Source: Bdellovibrionaceae bacterium UBA2339 (GTDB lineage: Bacteria > Bdellovibrionota > Bdellovibrionia > Bdellovibrionales > JAMPXM01). From it: DNA of 64,000 nt. The stretch is from NCBI GenBank assembly GCA_002344785.1, contig DDUL01000054.1, positions 496 through 64,495 of the forward strand. The letters run 5' to 3'. Of this stretch, positions 7,641 through 16,366 are shown piece by piece (within the stretch, counting starts at the first letter, position 1; every line of letters begins with the position of its first letter). The translations under genes were made by a program, and so were the position numbers. The notes under the pieces were generated by a model. It saw only the letters and a list, made by a program, of their open reading frames with translations. It made no database searches and was not told where the DNA came from.

Positions 7641-10634
7641 TTAATTCTGCGCGTAGGATTCGAGCGGCGCGCAAGAGCACACTAAATTTTTGTCGCCGTG
7701 AGCGTTGTTCACGCGGCCCACAGCTGGCCAAAACTTGCGTTCACGCACAATCGGCAAGGGGTATGCGGCCTCTTCTCGCGTGTAAGCATGCGTCCAATCG
7801 CTTGCGGTCACGGAGCGAAGCGTGTGGGGCGCGTTCTTCAGCGGATTGTCTTCCTTAGGCCATGCACCACTTTCGACTTTGTCGATCTCTTTGCGAATGG
7901 CGATCATCGCGTCGCAAAAGCGGTCGAGTTCTTCCTTAGATTCAGACTCCGTGGGCTCGACCATGAGCGTGCCGACCACAGGCCATGACATGGTTGGCGC
8001 GTGAAATCCGTAGTCGATGAGGCGTTTGGCGACATCTTCGACGGAGACGGTTTTGAAGCCGCGCAGATCGAGAATGCACTCATGAGCGACACGGCCATTT
8101 TTGCCCTTATAGAGGATGGGAAAGTGGGGCTCGAGTCGCTGGGCCATGTAATTGGCATTGAGGATCGCCACTTCGGTGGCCTGCTTGAGACCGTCACGGC
8201 CCATCATGTGAATGTAGGCCCATGAGATCGGCAGAATCGATGCGCTACCGAAGGGAGCCGAGGCGACGGCCGAATTGTCGCGACGTAAGCCGGTCGAAGA
8301 GTCGGCGAGATTGTGTCCAGGCAAGAAGGCTTTGAGATGTTCGCGCACGCCGATGGGGCCGACACCGGGGCCGCCGCCGCCGTGTGGGATGCAAAACGTC
8401 TTGTGCAAATTCATGTGCATCACATCGGGCCCGAACTCACCCGGACGGCAAAGGCCGACCATGGCGGTGAAATTGGCGCCGTCCATGTAGACCTGCCCGC
8501 CGCGATCGTGAATGACTTTGCAAATTTCTTGGATCTCTTCTTCGAACACGCCGTGCGTGGAAGGGTAAGTGACCATGAGGGCCGCGAGGTTGTCTTTGTG
8601 TTGATCGGCCTTCGCGCGCAAGTCCGTGAGGTCCACGTTGCCTTCGCGATCACAAGCCACGACAACGACTTTCATGCCGGCCATCACAGCTGAAGCTGGG
8701 TTGGTGCCGTGCGCGCTGGAGGGAATCAAGCACACGTTGCGATGTGCGTGACCGCGTGAGCGATGATAGTCACGAATGCAGAGCAGGCCCGCGTACTCGC
8801 CAGCCGAGCCCGCGTTGGGTTGTAAACTCACGCCACCAAAACCGGTGATTTCACAGAGCCAACCTTCGAGTTCGCGAATGAACTGCAAATAACCTTGAGC
8901 CTGATCCACCGGCGCAAAGGGATGAATCTGTCCCATCTCGGGCCAAGTGACGGGAATCATCTCAGCTGTTGCGTTGAGCTTCATCGTGCAAGAACCAAGC
9001 GGGATCATCGCGTGGGCCAGCGAAAGATCCTTTTGCTGCAAGCGCATCATGTAACGAAGCATCTCAGTTTCTGAGTGATAGGAATTGAAGACCTTGTGTT
9101 GCAAATAGCTGGAAGTGCGGCGCAGTTCCTTGGGCCAATTGGTCCACGAGTCCGTCGCAGCTGGGCCTCGACTTTTTTCATCGAGAGCGGCGACATCAAG
9201 ACCTGCGGGCGTTACACCGAAGACCTTCAGTAAGCTCAAGACATCTTGGCGCGTGCTCACTTCATCGAAGCTGATGCCCAATGCGTTTTGTCCGGAGTCG
9301 CGTAGATTGATGCGTTCCGCGCGTGCGGCTTGCAGGTAGCGCTGAGCGTGGTCGCGAGTTCCGCAATCGATCCACAAAGAGTCAAAAAAGTTTTCGTGCA
9401 CGACTTTGATTTGGCTTTGAGCTCGCAAGCCCTCGCGCAATGCGCCGGCCAAGCGATGTGCGCGTTCCGCGATTCGACGCAGCCCTTGGGGCCCGTGATA
9501 GACCGCGTACATCGAAGCCATCACAGCCAAGAGCACCTGTGCCGTGCAAATGTTGGAGGTCGCCTTCTCACGGCGAATGTGTTGCTCGCGAGTTTGCAAT
9601 GCCAATCGCAAGGCGGGTTGGCCGGCAGAGTCGATGGAGACGCCGATCAGTCGGCCGGGAATGGAGCGCTTGTATTCATCGCGTGTGGCGAGAAAAGCGG
9701 CATGCGGTCCGCCAAAGCCCATCGGTACGCCAAAGCGTTGGGTGTTGCCGATGACAATGTCAGCGCCCCATTCGCCAGGTGGCGTGAGCAAGGTGAGAGC
9801 CAATAAGTCCGTGGCGCAAATCACCAGATTTTTTGCGGCATGGGCTTTGTCGGCGAGCGATTTCAGGTCGCGGACTCGTCCTTGGGTGTCGGGATCTTGA
9901 ATGAGAGCGGCGAAGGTTTCCGTGCTGAATTCGAATTTCTCAATCGGCAGAACGCGAACTTCAAGCCCCAAGGGCTCGGCTCGGCGAGTGACGACTTCGA
10001 TTGTTTGCGGATGGCAGGTGTCGGAAACCAAGAACACGCGAGCACCCGAACCATCGCCTTTGACGAGATCCGAAACATTGTGAGCCATCGTCATGGCTTC
10101 AGCGGCGGCCGTGCCTTCATCCAACAGCGAGGCGTTGGCAATTGGCATGGCGGTAAGATCCATCACCATGGTTTGAAAATTCAAAATAGCTTCGAGTCGA
10201 CCTTGAGAAATTTCGGCCTGGTAAGGCGTATAGGCCGTGTACCACGCGGGATTCTCCATGATGTTACGAAGCACCACAGGTGGCGTGACTGTGCCGTGAT
10301 AACCTTGGCCGATGAAGCTGCGGTACACCTGATTCTTGGAAGCGATTTCCCAAGCTCGGGCCAAAGTTTCGCCTTCGCCCTTAGCGGCCGGCAGATCCAG
10401 CGCTTTGCGACTGCGAATGGCGCGCGGAACAGTTTGTTCGATCAACATTTCAAGACTCGGAACGCCCAAAGCTTTCAGCATAGCTTGCTGATCTTCAGGT
10501 CGCGGTCCGATGTGGCGAGAGATGAACTCTTGTGAGTTCTCCAGCTCCGAGAGTGTGGCAGCGGCTCGATGCCCTTGAGCCGAGGCGCCGGAGTTCGAAG
10601 TTTTTGAAGTGCTTTGAGTTGGAGATGCCGACAT
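7641..10634 (-). CDS. gcvP: Glycine dehydrogenase (decarboxylating), P-protein
   Basis: The pyridoxal-phosphate subunit of the glycine cleavage system: it decarboxylates glycine and passes the aminomethyl group to the H-protein. At 997 aa it is the full fused (alpha-beta) form. Seen are the FIGQGYHGTVTPPVV region near residue 105, IPLGSCTMKLNAT near 545, and the PLP lysine in NLHKTFCIPHGGGGPG near 744. The start has GGAGGA 5 nt upstream. gcvT and gcvH are not adjacent, so the rest of the system must be encoded elsewhere. No glycine-riboswitch-like structure was recognised in the 200 bases upstream. Confidence 0.97.
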   Translation of the reverse strand: MSASPTQSTSKTSNSGASAQGHRAAATLSELENSQEFISRHIGPRPEDQQAMLKALGVPSLEMLIEQTVPRAIRSRKALDLPAAKGEGETLARAWEIASKNQVYRSFIGQGYHGTVTPPVVLRNIMENPAWYTAYTPYQAEISQGRLEAILNFQTMVMDLTAMPIANASLLDEGTAAAEAMTMAHNVSDLVKGDGSGARVFLVSDTCHPQTIEVVTRRAEPLGLEVRVLPIEKFEFSTETFAALIQDPDTQGRVRDLKSLADKAHAAKNLVICATDLLALTLLTPPGEWGADIVIGNTQRFGVPMGFGGPHAAFLATRDEYKRSIPGRLIGVSIDSAGQPALRLALQTREQHIRREKATSNICTAQVLLAVMASMYAVYHGPQGLRRIAERAHRLAGALREGLRAQSQIKVVHENFFDSLWIDCGTRDHAQRYLQAARAERINLRDSGQNALGISFDEVSTRQDVLSLLKVFGVTPAGLDVAALDEKSRGPAATDSWTNWPKELRRTSSYLQHKVFNSYHSETEMLRYMMRLQQKDLSLAHAMIPLGSCTMKLNATAEMIPVTWPEMGQIHPFAPVDQAQGYLQFIRELEGWLCEITGFGGVSLQPNAGSAGEYAGLLCIRDYHRSRGHAHRNVCLIPSSAHGTNPASAVMAGMKVVVVACDREGNVDLTDLRAKADQHKDNLAALMVTYPSTHGVFEEEIQEICKVIHDRGGQVYMDGANFTAMVGLCRPGEFGPDVMHMNLHKTFCIPHGGGGPGVGPIGVREHLKAFLPGHNLADSSTGLRRDNSAVASAPFGSASILPISWAYIHMMGRDGLKQATEVAILNANYMAQRLEPHFPILYKGKNGRVAHECILDLRGFKTVSVEDVAKRLIDYGFHAPTMSWPVVGTLMVEPTESESKEELDRFCDAMIAIRKEIDKVESGAWPKEDNPLKNAPHTLRSVTASDWTHAYTREEAAYPLPIVRERKFWPAVGRVNNAHGDKNLVCSCAPLESYAQN

Positions 10635-10831
10635 GCCGTCCTCCGCGAAGTGTCCGGTGAAGCGAGGTGAATTGGACCTCTTTGGACTAGCATGGCGAGA
10701 GCGTGATGGCGAGTTGAGAGAGCTGGCGAGTCAGCTTTCCAAGATGCCGAAAACCCAAATTGAATCGAGGTCGCGAAGCCCGCCGTGCCCGGCTTGAGGT
10801 GGGCATTCGGCGATTTGCAGTGCTCTAAGAC

Positions 10832-11362
10832 TCAGCTTTTCTTGCCGGGCTTGGGCGTGGCCTCGCTCAAGTCCACAGGCTTTGAAAAGGAGCCGCTGGA
10901 GTCGTCTTTGAAAAACCCCGGATGGTAGCTGATCGTCGAAGTGTCAGAGAACTCCGCGGATTCAGCCTCTTGGCTCAAGTCTTGGCCTGCCTTGGCTTTA
11001 CGCAAAACCTCATTCGTGTGACGCAGGCGTTCAACGAGCGCCTTCATGACGGCCATGGCCCAGTCCGGCAAGTCATTGAGGAGCTGTTGATAGGCTTCAG
11101 CGGAAATTCGTGCCGCAACGACTGCGGTTAAGGCGCGGGCGGAGGCGGAGCGAGGCAAGCGGTCCAACATGGCGAACTCGCCCAGAGAGTTTCCCGGGCC
11201 CAGCTTCGCAAGATGCAGGGGTTTGCCGTCTGGTCCATTCTTGAACACTTCCACCTCACCCTCTTGGATGATGTAGAAGTGAAAGCTGCTTTCATTCTCG
11301 ACAAACAACATGTCGCCGGGCTGAAAGCTGACGGTGCCGATGTCGCCACTGGGTTCAGACAT
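10832..11362 (-). CDS. Cyclic nucleotide-binding domain protein
   Basis: Residues ~8-120 form a cNMP-binding beta-roll: FQPGDMLFVENE at the start, the phosphate-binding-cassette-like region GNSLGEFAMLDRLPRSASARAL, then helices. The C-terminal ~50 residues are polar and disordered-looking, with no helix-turn-helix. It is therefore a stand-alone sensor or effector rather than a Crp-type regulator. The Arg in PRSASA matches the residue that binds the cyclic phosphate in functional family members. Partners are unknown. Confidence 0.82.
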   Translation of the reverse strand: MSEPSGDIGTVSFQPGDMLFVENESSFHFYIIQEGEVEVFKNGPDGKPLHLAKLGPGNSLGEFAMLDRLPRSASARALTAVVAARISAEAYQQLLNDLPDWAMAVMKALVERLRHTNEVLRKAKAGQDLSQEAESAEFSDTSTISYHPGFFKDDSSGSFSKPVDLSEATPKPGKKS

Positions 11363-11660
11363 AGGATGAGTCTATCGAGCCCGCAGGGGACACGACCAGT
11401 CGAAAGAGGCAAGTCCTCGACCTAAGATGGTGCGAAGGCATGGCGAGATTGTCGGATTGTGATGAAGGTCACAGCGGTGAAGGAGGCGTGCGGAGGTCGT
11501 GGCGCGGGACGGGCGGCGGCTTGTGGTGCAGAGAAGATCAAGCGCCACTCGCTCGGCCAGCAGCGCTCAAGCTGAACGGTGGCCGAGGACGCCTCCACAA
11601 TGTGGCCGCGAAGTGCTCGGCCACACGGCGAACATGCACTGTGAATACGATGAGCGAATT
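11363..11660. other. Intergenic region
   Basis: About 298 GC-rich bases without a convincing gene. Short plus-strand frames (11440-11664 and 11499-11690) have Arg/Gly-rich shadow-like translations and were not called. It should carry the promoter of the cyclic-nucleotide-binding gene. Confidence 0.5.
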
Positions 11661-12737
11661 TTAGCGGGACTTCTTGGATTTCGGCGCTGAAGCTCGACGC
11701 TTTGTGGAGCGCTTGTTGGATTGACGACGAGCGCCTGCTGACTTCGCGGTTCCGCGAGCTTTCTTGCCTGTTTTGGCGAAACCGGATTGTCGCGGCAGTC
11801 GCGAGACCATCTGACTCAGTTTGCCCACTTCGGCCTCGATCTGCGATTGAAGCTTCGTCACTCTTCGCTTCACTTGCTTGACCGTCTTTTCAACCTGCGC
11901 AACTTCGGCTTCACCGCGCTTGACGATTTCGTTGGTCAGGCGTTGCAGCTCGGAACGCAATTTATCGATCTGCGCTGAGGCGCTCAGGCGTTGCAATTCG
12001 TTGCGGATTTTATTGAGTCGGGTCGAGATTCCGTTGGGCATATTCACTCCGGTCGGGCTGAGGTTTTCACTCGTATCGACATTGGCGTCGAAATTGGAAT
12101 GTAATTTTGAATGGAACGCTGGTTCTGAAGACGACGGCGTTTCGGGCCTACGCATTGAGCTTCGCCGAACGACTCCGTGCTTGGAACTAGCAGACTTTTC
12201 CGTTGAGGTCGAGTCCACGCTTTCAGTTTTGTCTGAAGTACTCGGCGTGTGTGCCGAAGCGCTTTCCAACTTGCCTATGCAGGTTGCCGAATCCAACTGA
12301 GTGTTCAGGCTCCACGTGCGACGCGAAAGGATTTTAAGATCCTGACCAAAGCGGGCCGGGCCATCCGCCCGCATTTGCGGAGCGCGCTCGGAAAAGTAGC
12401 GTTGTAAATGGGCTTCGTCGCAAATGATATAGGTGCATCGATACAGCCAACTGGCCTCGTCGCCATGAAGCTCCAGGCGCAAGGCCTCGGCCGACATAAA
12501 GCCAGGACTTTGCAGCATGTCGGCAAGATGCTGGACGAGCCAAGTCTCAAAGCGGCTCTCGAGAATTCGTGGCGTGACGAGCTGAACCTCGTAGATGACT
12601 TGGGAGTTCGAATTGAACCCGGCAAGAGGTGTTGCCGAGCTCTGCGCCGGTCGCACTTGCGAGATCTGGTTTTTTGATTTCGAATGAGGCGAAGTTCGCG
12701 TCGGATTTCGTTTCATTGAGAAATTGAACTTCGCCAT
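11661..12737 (-). CDS. DUF4286-like protein with coiled coil and basic histone-like tail
   Basis: Residues ~48-140 match the DUF4286 pattern (VIYEVQLVT ... FETWLVQHLADMLQSPGF ... YIICDEAHLQRYF). A Ser/Thr-rich linker follows to ~235. Heptad-rich sequence (LNKIRNELQRL, then VEKTVKQVKRRVTKL) to ~315 predicts a coiled coil. The last ~45 residues are dense in Lys, Arg, Ala and Ser, like a histone H1-type or KRS-rich DNA-binding tail. DUF4286 has no assigned function. I infer that the tail binds nucleic acid or a polyanion. No strong ribosome site is visible before the ATG at 12737. Confidence 0.65.
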   Translation of the reverse strand: MAKFNFSMKRNPTRTSPHSKSKNQISQVRPAQSSATPLAGFNSNSQVIYEVQLVTPRILESRFETWLVQHLADMLQSPGFMSAEALRLELHGDEASWLYRCTYIICDEAHLQRYFSERAPQMRADGPARFGQDLKILSRRTWSLNTQLDSATCIGKLESASAHTPSTSDKTESVDSTSTEKSASSKHGVVRRSSMRRPETPSSSEPAFHSKLHSNFDANVDTSENLSPTGVNMPNGISTRLNKIRNELQRLSASAQIDKLRSELQRLTNEIVKRGEAEVAQVEKTVKQVKRRVTKLQSQIEAEVGKLSQMVSRLPRQSGFAKTGKKARGTAKSAGARRQSNKRSTKRRASAPKSKKSR

Positions 12738-12775
12738 GCGAGCATCATACTCGATGACTGAGATCAGGAGCTAGC

Positions 12776-13960
12776 TTGTTGAAGTCGAGAAGTTCGACAG
12801 ATCTTGAACCATTTGCTCAGGAGACGGCTTGGCGCCGGCTCTTGGCGACTCGGCTCGCGACTCTCGGTGCGACTTTGTTGTTTTTATCCTCGAGTCTGAG
12901 CTGTGCGAGCAGCAGGAGCCGTCCGTCAACGGACTTAGGCGTCAAGACTCCTGCGACTTCGACCGAGAAAGCCGTCGAAGATCTGGTCTGCGGGCAAAAG
13001 ACTGAAATGGGAACGCCGTTTAAGATTTGCCTGCATCTTCGCAACGAGCCAGGTGACTTTTCGGCGCGAGCTGAGAAAGCCGCCCGAGATCTAGAAGCGG
13101 CATTTGCCAAGATTGGCGAAATGAATCTTTGGATGAGCGATTGGCTCGAGACCTCAGAGCTTTCCCAGGTGAATGCGCGAGCCGGCCAAGAAGCCGTCAC
13201 CGTACGGCCCGAGCTCGGCCAGCTGCTGCAAATGACTTTGGATGTTGCGCGCGCCAGTGGCGGCGCTCTTGATCCAAGCTTCAATGTCTTCTTTGGACTT
13301 TACAATTTTAAGTCGGGACAAGAGCGCGAGCCCACAGCCGCGGAGATTGCTCAACGTCGGCCTCTCATCCGCTGGCAAGACATCGAAATCAAAAGTGGAC
13401 CGTCGCCACAAGTGAAGCTGCGCCGGCGCGGAATGAAAATGGGTTTGGGCGCTGTCGGCCAAGGTTATGCGGCACAAATTGTCGCCGATGAACTTCGGCA
13501 GCTGGGATATCCGGGCGGCTATGTCGATGGCAGCGGTGACACCGTATTTTGGGGTAAAACCCCTAAACAAACACTCTGGACGACGGCGATACGAGATCCG
13601 CGCGATCACGCCAAGATCATCTTGCGAGTCTACGGAACGGACATGGCGATCACGACGGCAGGTGACGACGAGAAATTTTTTTGGCGAAACGGGCGACGCG
13701 TACATCACATCATCGACCCACGGACAGGTCGGCCCGCGACGGCCTCGCGACAAGTTACGGTCATTGCTCGGCGCGGATTCGATGCGGACGCCTGGGACAC
13801 AGCCGCTTTCGTGATGGGACCGGAACGAGCGATCCCGATCTTGGAAGAGCGCGGCTTGCACGCGGTCATCGTCGATCGGCATGGCAAAGTATGGATCACG
13901 AAGGGGCTTGAGAAAGTGGAGACGCAGTGGGGGACGGCGTATGTCCCGAATTGGCGTTAA
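12776..13960 (+). CDS. apbE: FAD:protein FMN transferase (ApbE), lipoprotein
   Basis: ApbE enzymes attach FMN covalently to Ser/Thr residues of extracytoplasmic redox proteins. A signal with lipobox LSSSLSC places it outside the cytoplasmic membrane. Family motifs are MNLWMSDWLETSELSQVN (usually TMSxYxxxSExxxxN), a GALDPSFN segment, MGLGAVGQGYAAQ, the HHIIDPRTGRPA motif and the DAWDTAAFVMG metal-site segment. The canonical DLGGIAKGY is altered to GLGAVGQGY, so the first Asp of that motif is missing; activity may differ. The TTG start at 12776 has AGGAG 5 nt upstream, and a second TTG follows it. It may serve the redox cluster at 15-24 kb. Confidence 0.88.
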   Translation: MLKSRSSTDLEPFAQETAWRRLLATRLATLGATLLFLSSSLSCASSRSRPSTDLGVKTPATSTEKAVEDLVCGQKTEMGTPFKICLHLRNEPGDFSARAEKAARDLEAAFAKIGEMNLWMSDWLETSELSQVNARAGQEAVTVRPELGQLLQMTLDVARASGGALDPSFNVFFGLYNFKSGQEREPTAAEIAQRRPLIRWQDIEIKSGPSPQVKLRRRGMKMGLGAVGQGYAAQIVADELRQLGYPGGYVDGSGDTVFWGKTPKQTLWTTAIRDPRDHAKIILRVYGTDMAITTAGDDEKFFWRNGRRVHHIIDPRTGRPATASRQVTVIARRGFDADAWDTAAFVMGPERAIPILEERGLHAVIVDRHGKVWITKGLEKVETQWGTAYVPNWR

Positions 13961-15342
13961 GCAAAGTCCCGGAATCGCCGATCGAGCATAAACCGATCAA
14001 AGAACGCCGAGACAGCGATCAAGGCCTCCGCATCGCTGATGCCATGTCGCTCCTTAAGTCGAGCCGCGAGGTCCGTGATCGAGCGGCGGCCGTCGACCTC
14101 ACGCAGAAGTTCACTCATCGCGAGATGCGTGGCTGAGGCGGCAGCGAAGACGGGGAGAGCCGGAATGCTGAGTTGCGGATCACGAATCCATTCGATGCGG
14201 TCGTCAGCGAGTGGGCGCTCCGTGGGCGGTGGGCTGGAGTTACGTTGCCAAGTGAAACAAGTGAGGATCTCTTCTCGGCGATGAGCATCGATGGGCGAAT
14301 GCAAGTACGGAGTCGAAGCCCGTTGCGTGCGGAGACTGCGAAAAAAAGTTGCGGCGGACTCTTCAGCTTCGGCGAGCGAGAGGTTTTCGCTTTCAGATCT
14401 GAAGTCGAAGCGCCACGAGCCGGCGTTGATCCATGCGCCGTCGGGCCGAAGCACTCGGGCGATTTCTGCGACAAGTTCAGAGAACCGTCGCGGCAGAATG
14501 TCGATCAGCCATGGGGTGATGACGATGTCGAAGCTCGAGGTGACAAGAGGCAATTGGTAAACATCGCCGAAAGCAAAGCTTAAGTGGTCGTGCGAGGCCG
14601 CCGGAAAGCCGCCGAGTTTGACCTCGCGGCCGGGACGATCTGGGTCGAGTGCTTGAACGGGGAAGTCCGCGCTCGTACGAGCCGCGCCGCCAAAGGCGAA
14701 TTCCTGAGCCGCAAACAACAAGAGTGGGTTGAGATCGAGGCCAACGACGCGATGGCCGAGTTGTGCCAGATCATAGGCTAAGCGGCCAGCTCCGCATCCG
14801 AGGACGGCGATACGGAATTTCCCTGAGAACTCGGGCAACATTTGCTGGCTGATCAGTTCGAGCAGGCGTTCATTTTCGCCTGGAAAGAGCGAAGGTGACC
14901 AATCGCGTACGGCGTTGGGCGCGTACCCGAGCAAGCCTTGGCGGAGAGGAAGTCGATAGAATTCAGGGCCGGGAATCAGACGCTTGCGATCTTGGACCTT
15001 GAGCGGTTCAAGTGTGCGGCGGACGTACTCGAGGTGGAGAATTTTAAGCCGACGAATTTCAGTGAGACGCTTTCGCGTCGTCGCTGATGATGACTCGGAG
15101 ATTTGTGACTTGAGGTCGGCGACTTCGGACTCGAGAAACTGCAGCAGTTGCAACGCTCGATCTCGCCACTCGACGAGGGCACGAGTCGGCTCCGGAAAGA
15201 GCCAAGGCAAGCCCTGGAAGACCGGAAATTGTCGATCGGCTCTTGAGGTTGAAGTCCAAACCGACTTCGCAGACAGATCCAACGCATCGGCTTCGGGATG
15301 CAGGGGGTCTGTCCACAGTTTTTGAAGCTCTGAGTTGGGCAT
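13957..15342 (-). CDS. Class I SAM-dependent methyltransferase
   Basis: A central Rossmann methyltransferase domain is seen with motif I (IAVLGCGAGRLAYDLA) near residue 178, motif II VVGLDLNPLL, and a FDIVITPWLIDILP motif IV. An N-terminal ~150-residue segment has a coiled-coil-like part. The C-terminal ~65 residues (LLREVDGRRSITDLAARL ... FFDRFML) resemble PqqD-like or winged-helix modules. The arrangement resembles N2227/carnosine methyltransferase-like proteins, but the substrate is unknown. Its stop codon overlaps the apbE stop within one TTAA. Confidence 0.7.
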   Translation of the reverse strand: MPNSELQKLWTDPLHPEADALDLSAKSVWTSTSRADRQFPVFQGLPWLFPEPTRALVEWRDRALQLLQFLESEVADLKSQISESSSATTRKRLTEIRRLKILHLEYVRRTLEPLKVQDRKRLIPGPEFYRLPLRQGLLGYAPNAVRDWSPSLFPGENERLLELISQQMLPEFSGKFRIAVLGCGAGRLAYDLAQLGHRVVGLDLNPLLLFAAQEFAFGGAARTSADFPVQALDPDRPGREVKLGGFPAASHDHLSFAFGDVYQLPLVTSSFDIVITPWLIDILPRRFSELVAEIARVLRPDGAWINAGSWRFDFRSESENLSLAEAEESAATFFRSLRTQRASTPYLHSPIDAHRREEILTCFTWQRNSSPPPTERPLADDRIEWIRDPQLSIPALPVFAAASATHLAMSELLREVDGRRSITDLAARLKERHGISDAEALIAVSAFFDRFMLDRRFRDFA

Positions 15343-15453
15343 GTCTTGATTATGCGAAGTTCAAAGCGGGACTCACAAGTCCAATTCGCAATCGATCCAA
15401 TAACGGAGTCTCAACAAGGCAATGCCAGGTCGTGTCTATCGGTCCGCCGAGTT

Positions 15454-16308
15454 TCAGAAAGTCTCGAGCGTGCCGATTTCGAATTGGATCGTGTCTGAGG
15501 CGACATTCGCTGCTTGCATCAGCCCCGTTGCAGTTTCGAGATTGCCGTTGAGTTGCGTACCCGCAAGATGGCTCGTGTTGGGATTGATGCTGCGATCGAC
15601 ATTGGAGAAGGTCGAGAAGGTCGTCACGAGTTGTCCATTGATGCGAATCTTGAGTGAGCGAATGCGAATTCCGCGAGTGGTGGTCTGCAGACTTGGTCGA
15701 GAGAGATGATAGATCGCGCTTCCGTCCGTGGCCGTGGAGCGACGGATGAGGAAGTGCAGTCGTGCGCCCGTCGGACTAGGGCCTTGGGTCAATTCGGTGT
15801 CGAGATCAAAGCTCATAATTGTATCTGTGGTGCCGGCCGAGATCACTTTCTCCGTCGTCAACGCTTGATAGCTGGTGCCGCCGCCTTCTTGGCAGGAAGT
15901 GAATTTGTTGAACTCGACATCAACCCAACTTTTGTTCGCGGGCGAGCCAGCGCCTTGGTGATCTGTTGTGGCGTACTGTTGAATCTTCGCTATGCCGCGA
16001 GTGGTGAAGTCGGTGTAGGCGAGAGCCAGATCTCCATCCGCGAATACGCCAGTGCCCGCGCCACCTGTGCGATGGCAGTCTTTGCACGCCAGTGTGCGCA
16101 AGACTTTGTTATAGACCGTGCGCTGGAAGTTGCTTTGGTGGTCGTTGTTGCAAACGAAGAAGGCTCCCGAAGCTGAATCGAGATTCATGGGCACGAAATC
16201 GGCGCCGCAGTTCTGATAGAGCATGATACAAAAGGCCGCAGCGAGGCCGAGGATCAGGCGAGTTGCCCAACCCGTGCGACGGTGCTTTGTGCCCCTAGTG
16301 TCGGTCAT
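15454..16308 (-). CDS. Lipoprotein with c-type heme motif
   Basis: The N-terminal signal ends in LYQNCGADF, a lipobox-like site found repeatedly in this window. One CxxCH motif (CKDCH) near residue 76 should bind heme covalently in the periplasm, and the region before it resembles the conserved N-terminal half of a cytochrome c-like domain. The C-terminal ~130 residues are beta-rich and resemble a carbohydrate-binding or copper-protein-like sandwich (RLHFLIRRS ... IRIRSLKIRING), which I cannot name. It is last in a minus-strand run of secreted redox proteins. GGGGGATCG precedes the ATG. A single heme suggests electron transfer or ligand sensing. Confidence 0.65.
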   Translation of the reverse strand: MTDTRGTKHRRTGWATRLILGLAAAFCIMLYQNCGADFVPMNLDSASGAFFVCNNDHQSNFQRTVYNKVLRTLACKDCHRTGGAGTGVFADGDLALAYTDFTTRGIAKIQQYATTDHQGAGSPANKSWVDVEFNKFTSCQEGGGTSYQALTTEKVISAGTTDTIMSFDLDTELTQGPSPTGARLHFLIRRSTATDGSAIYHLSRPSLQTTTRGIRIRSLKIRINGQLVTTFSTFSNVDRSINPNTSHLAGTQLNGNLETATGLMQAANVASDTIQFEIGTLETF

Positions 16309-16366
16309 CGATCCCCCATCGAATCCAACGTTCCATCAACATCAGTCTATCTCAAAATCAGCCGAT

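Noticed and set aside
10635..10831. Possible glycine riboswitch before gcvP
   Set aside because: No tandem conserved glycine-aptamer core was recognised in the 200 bases upstream.
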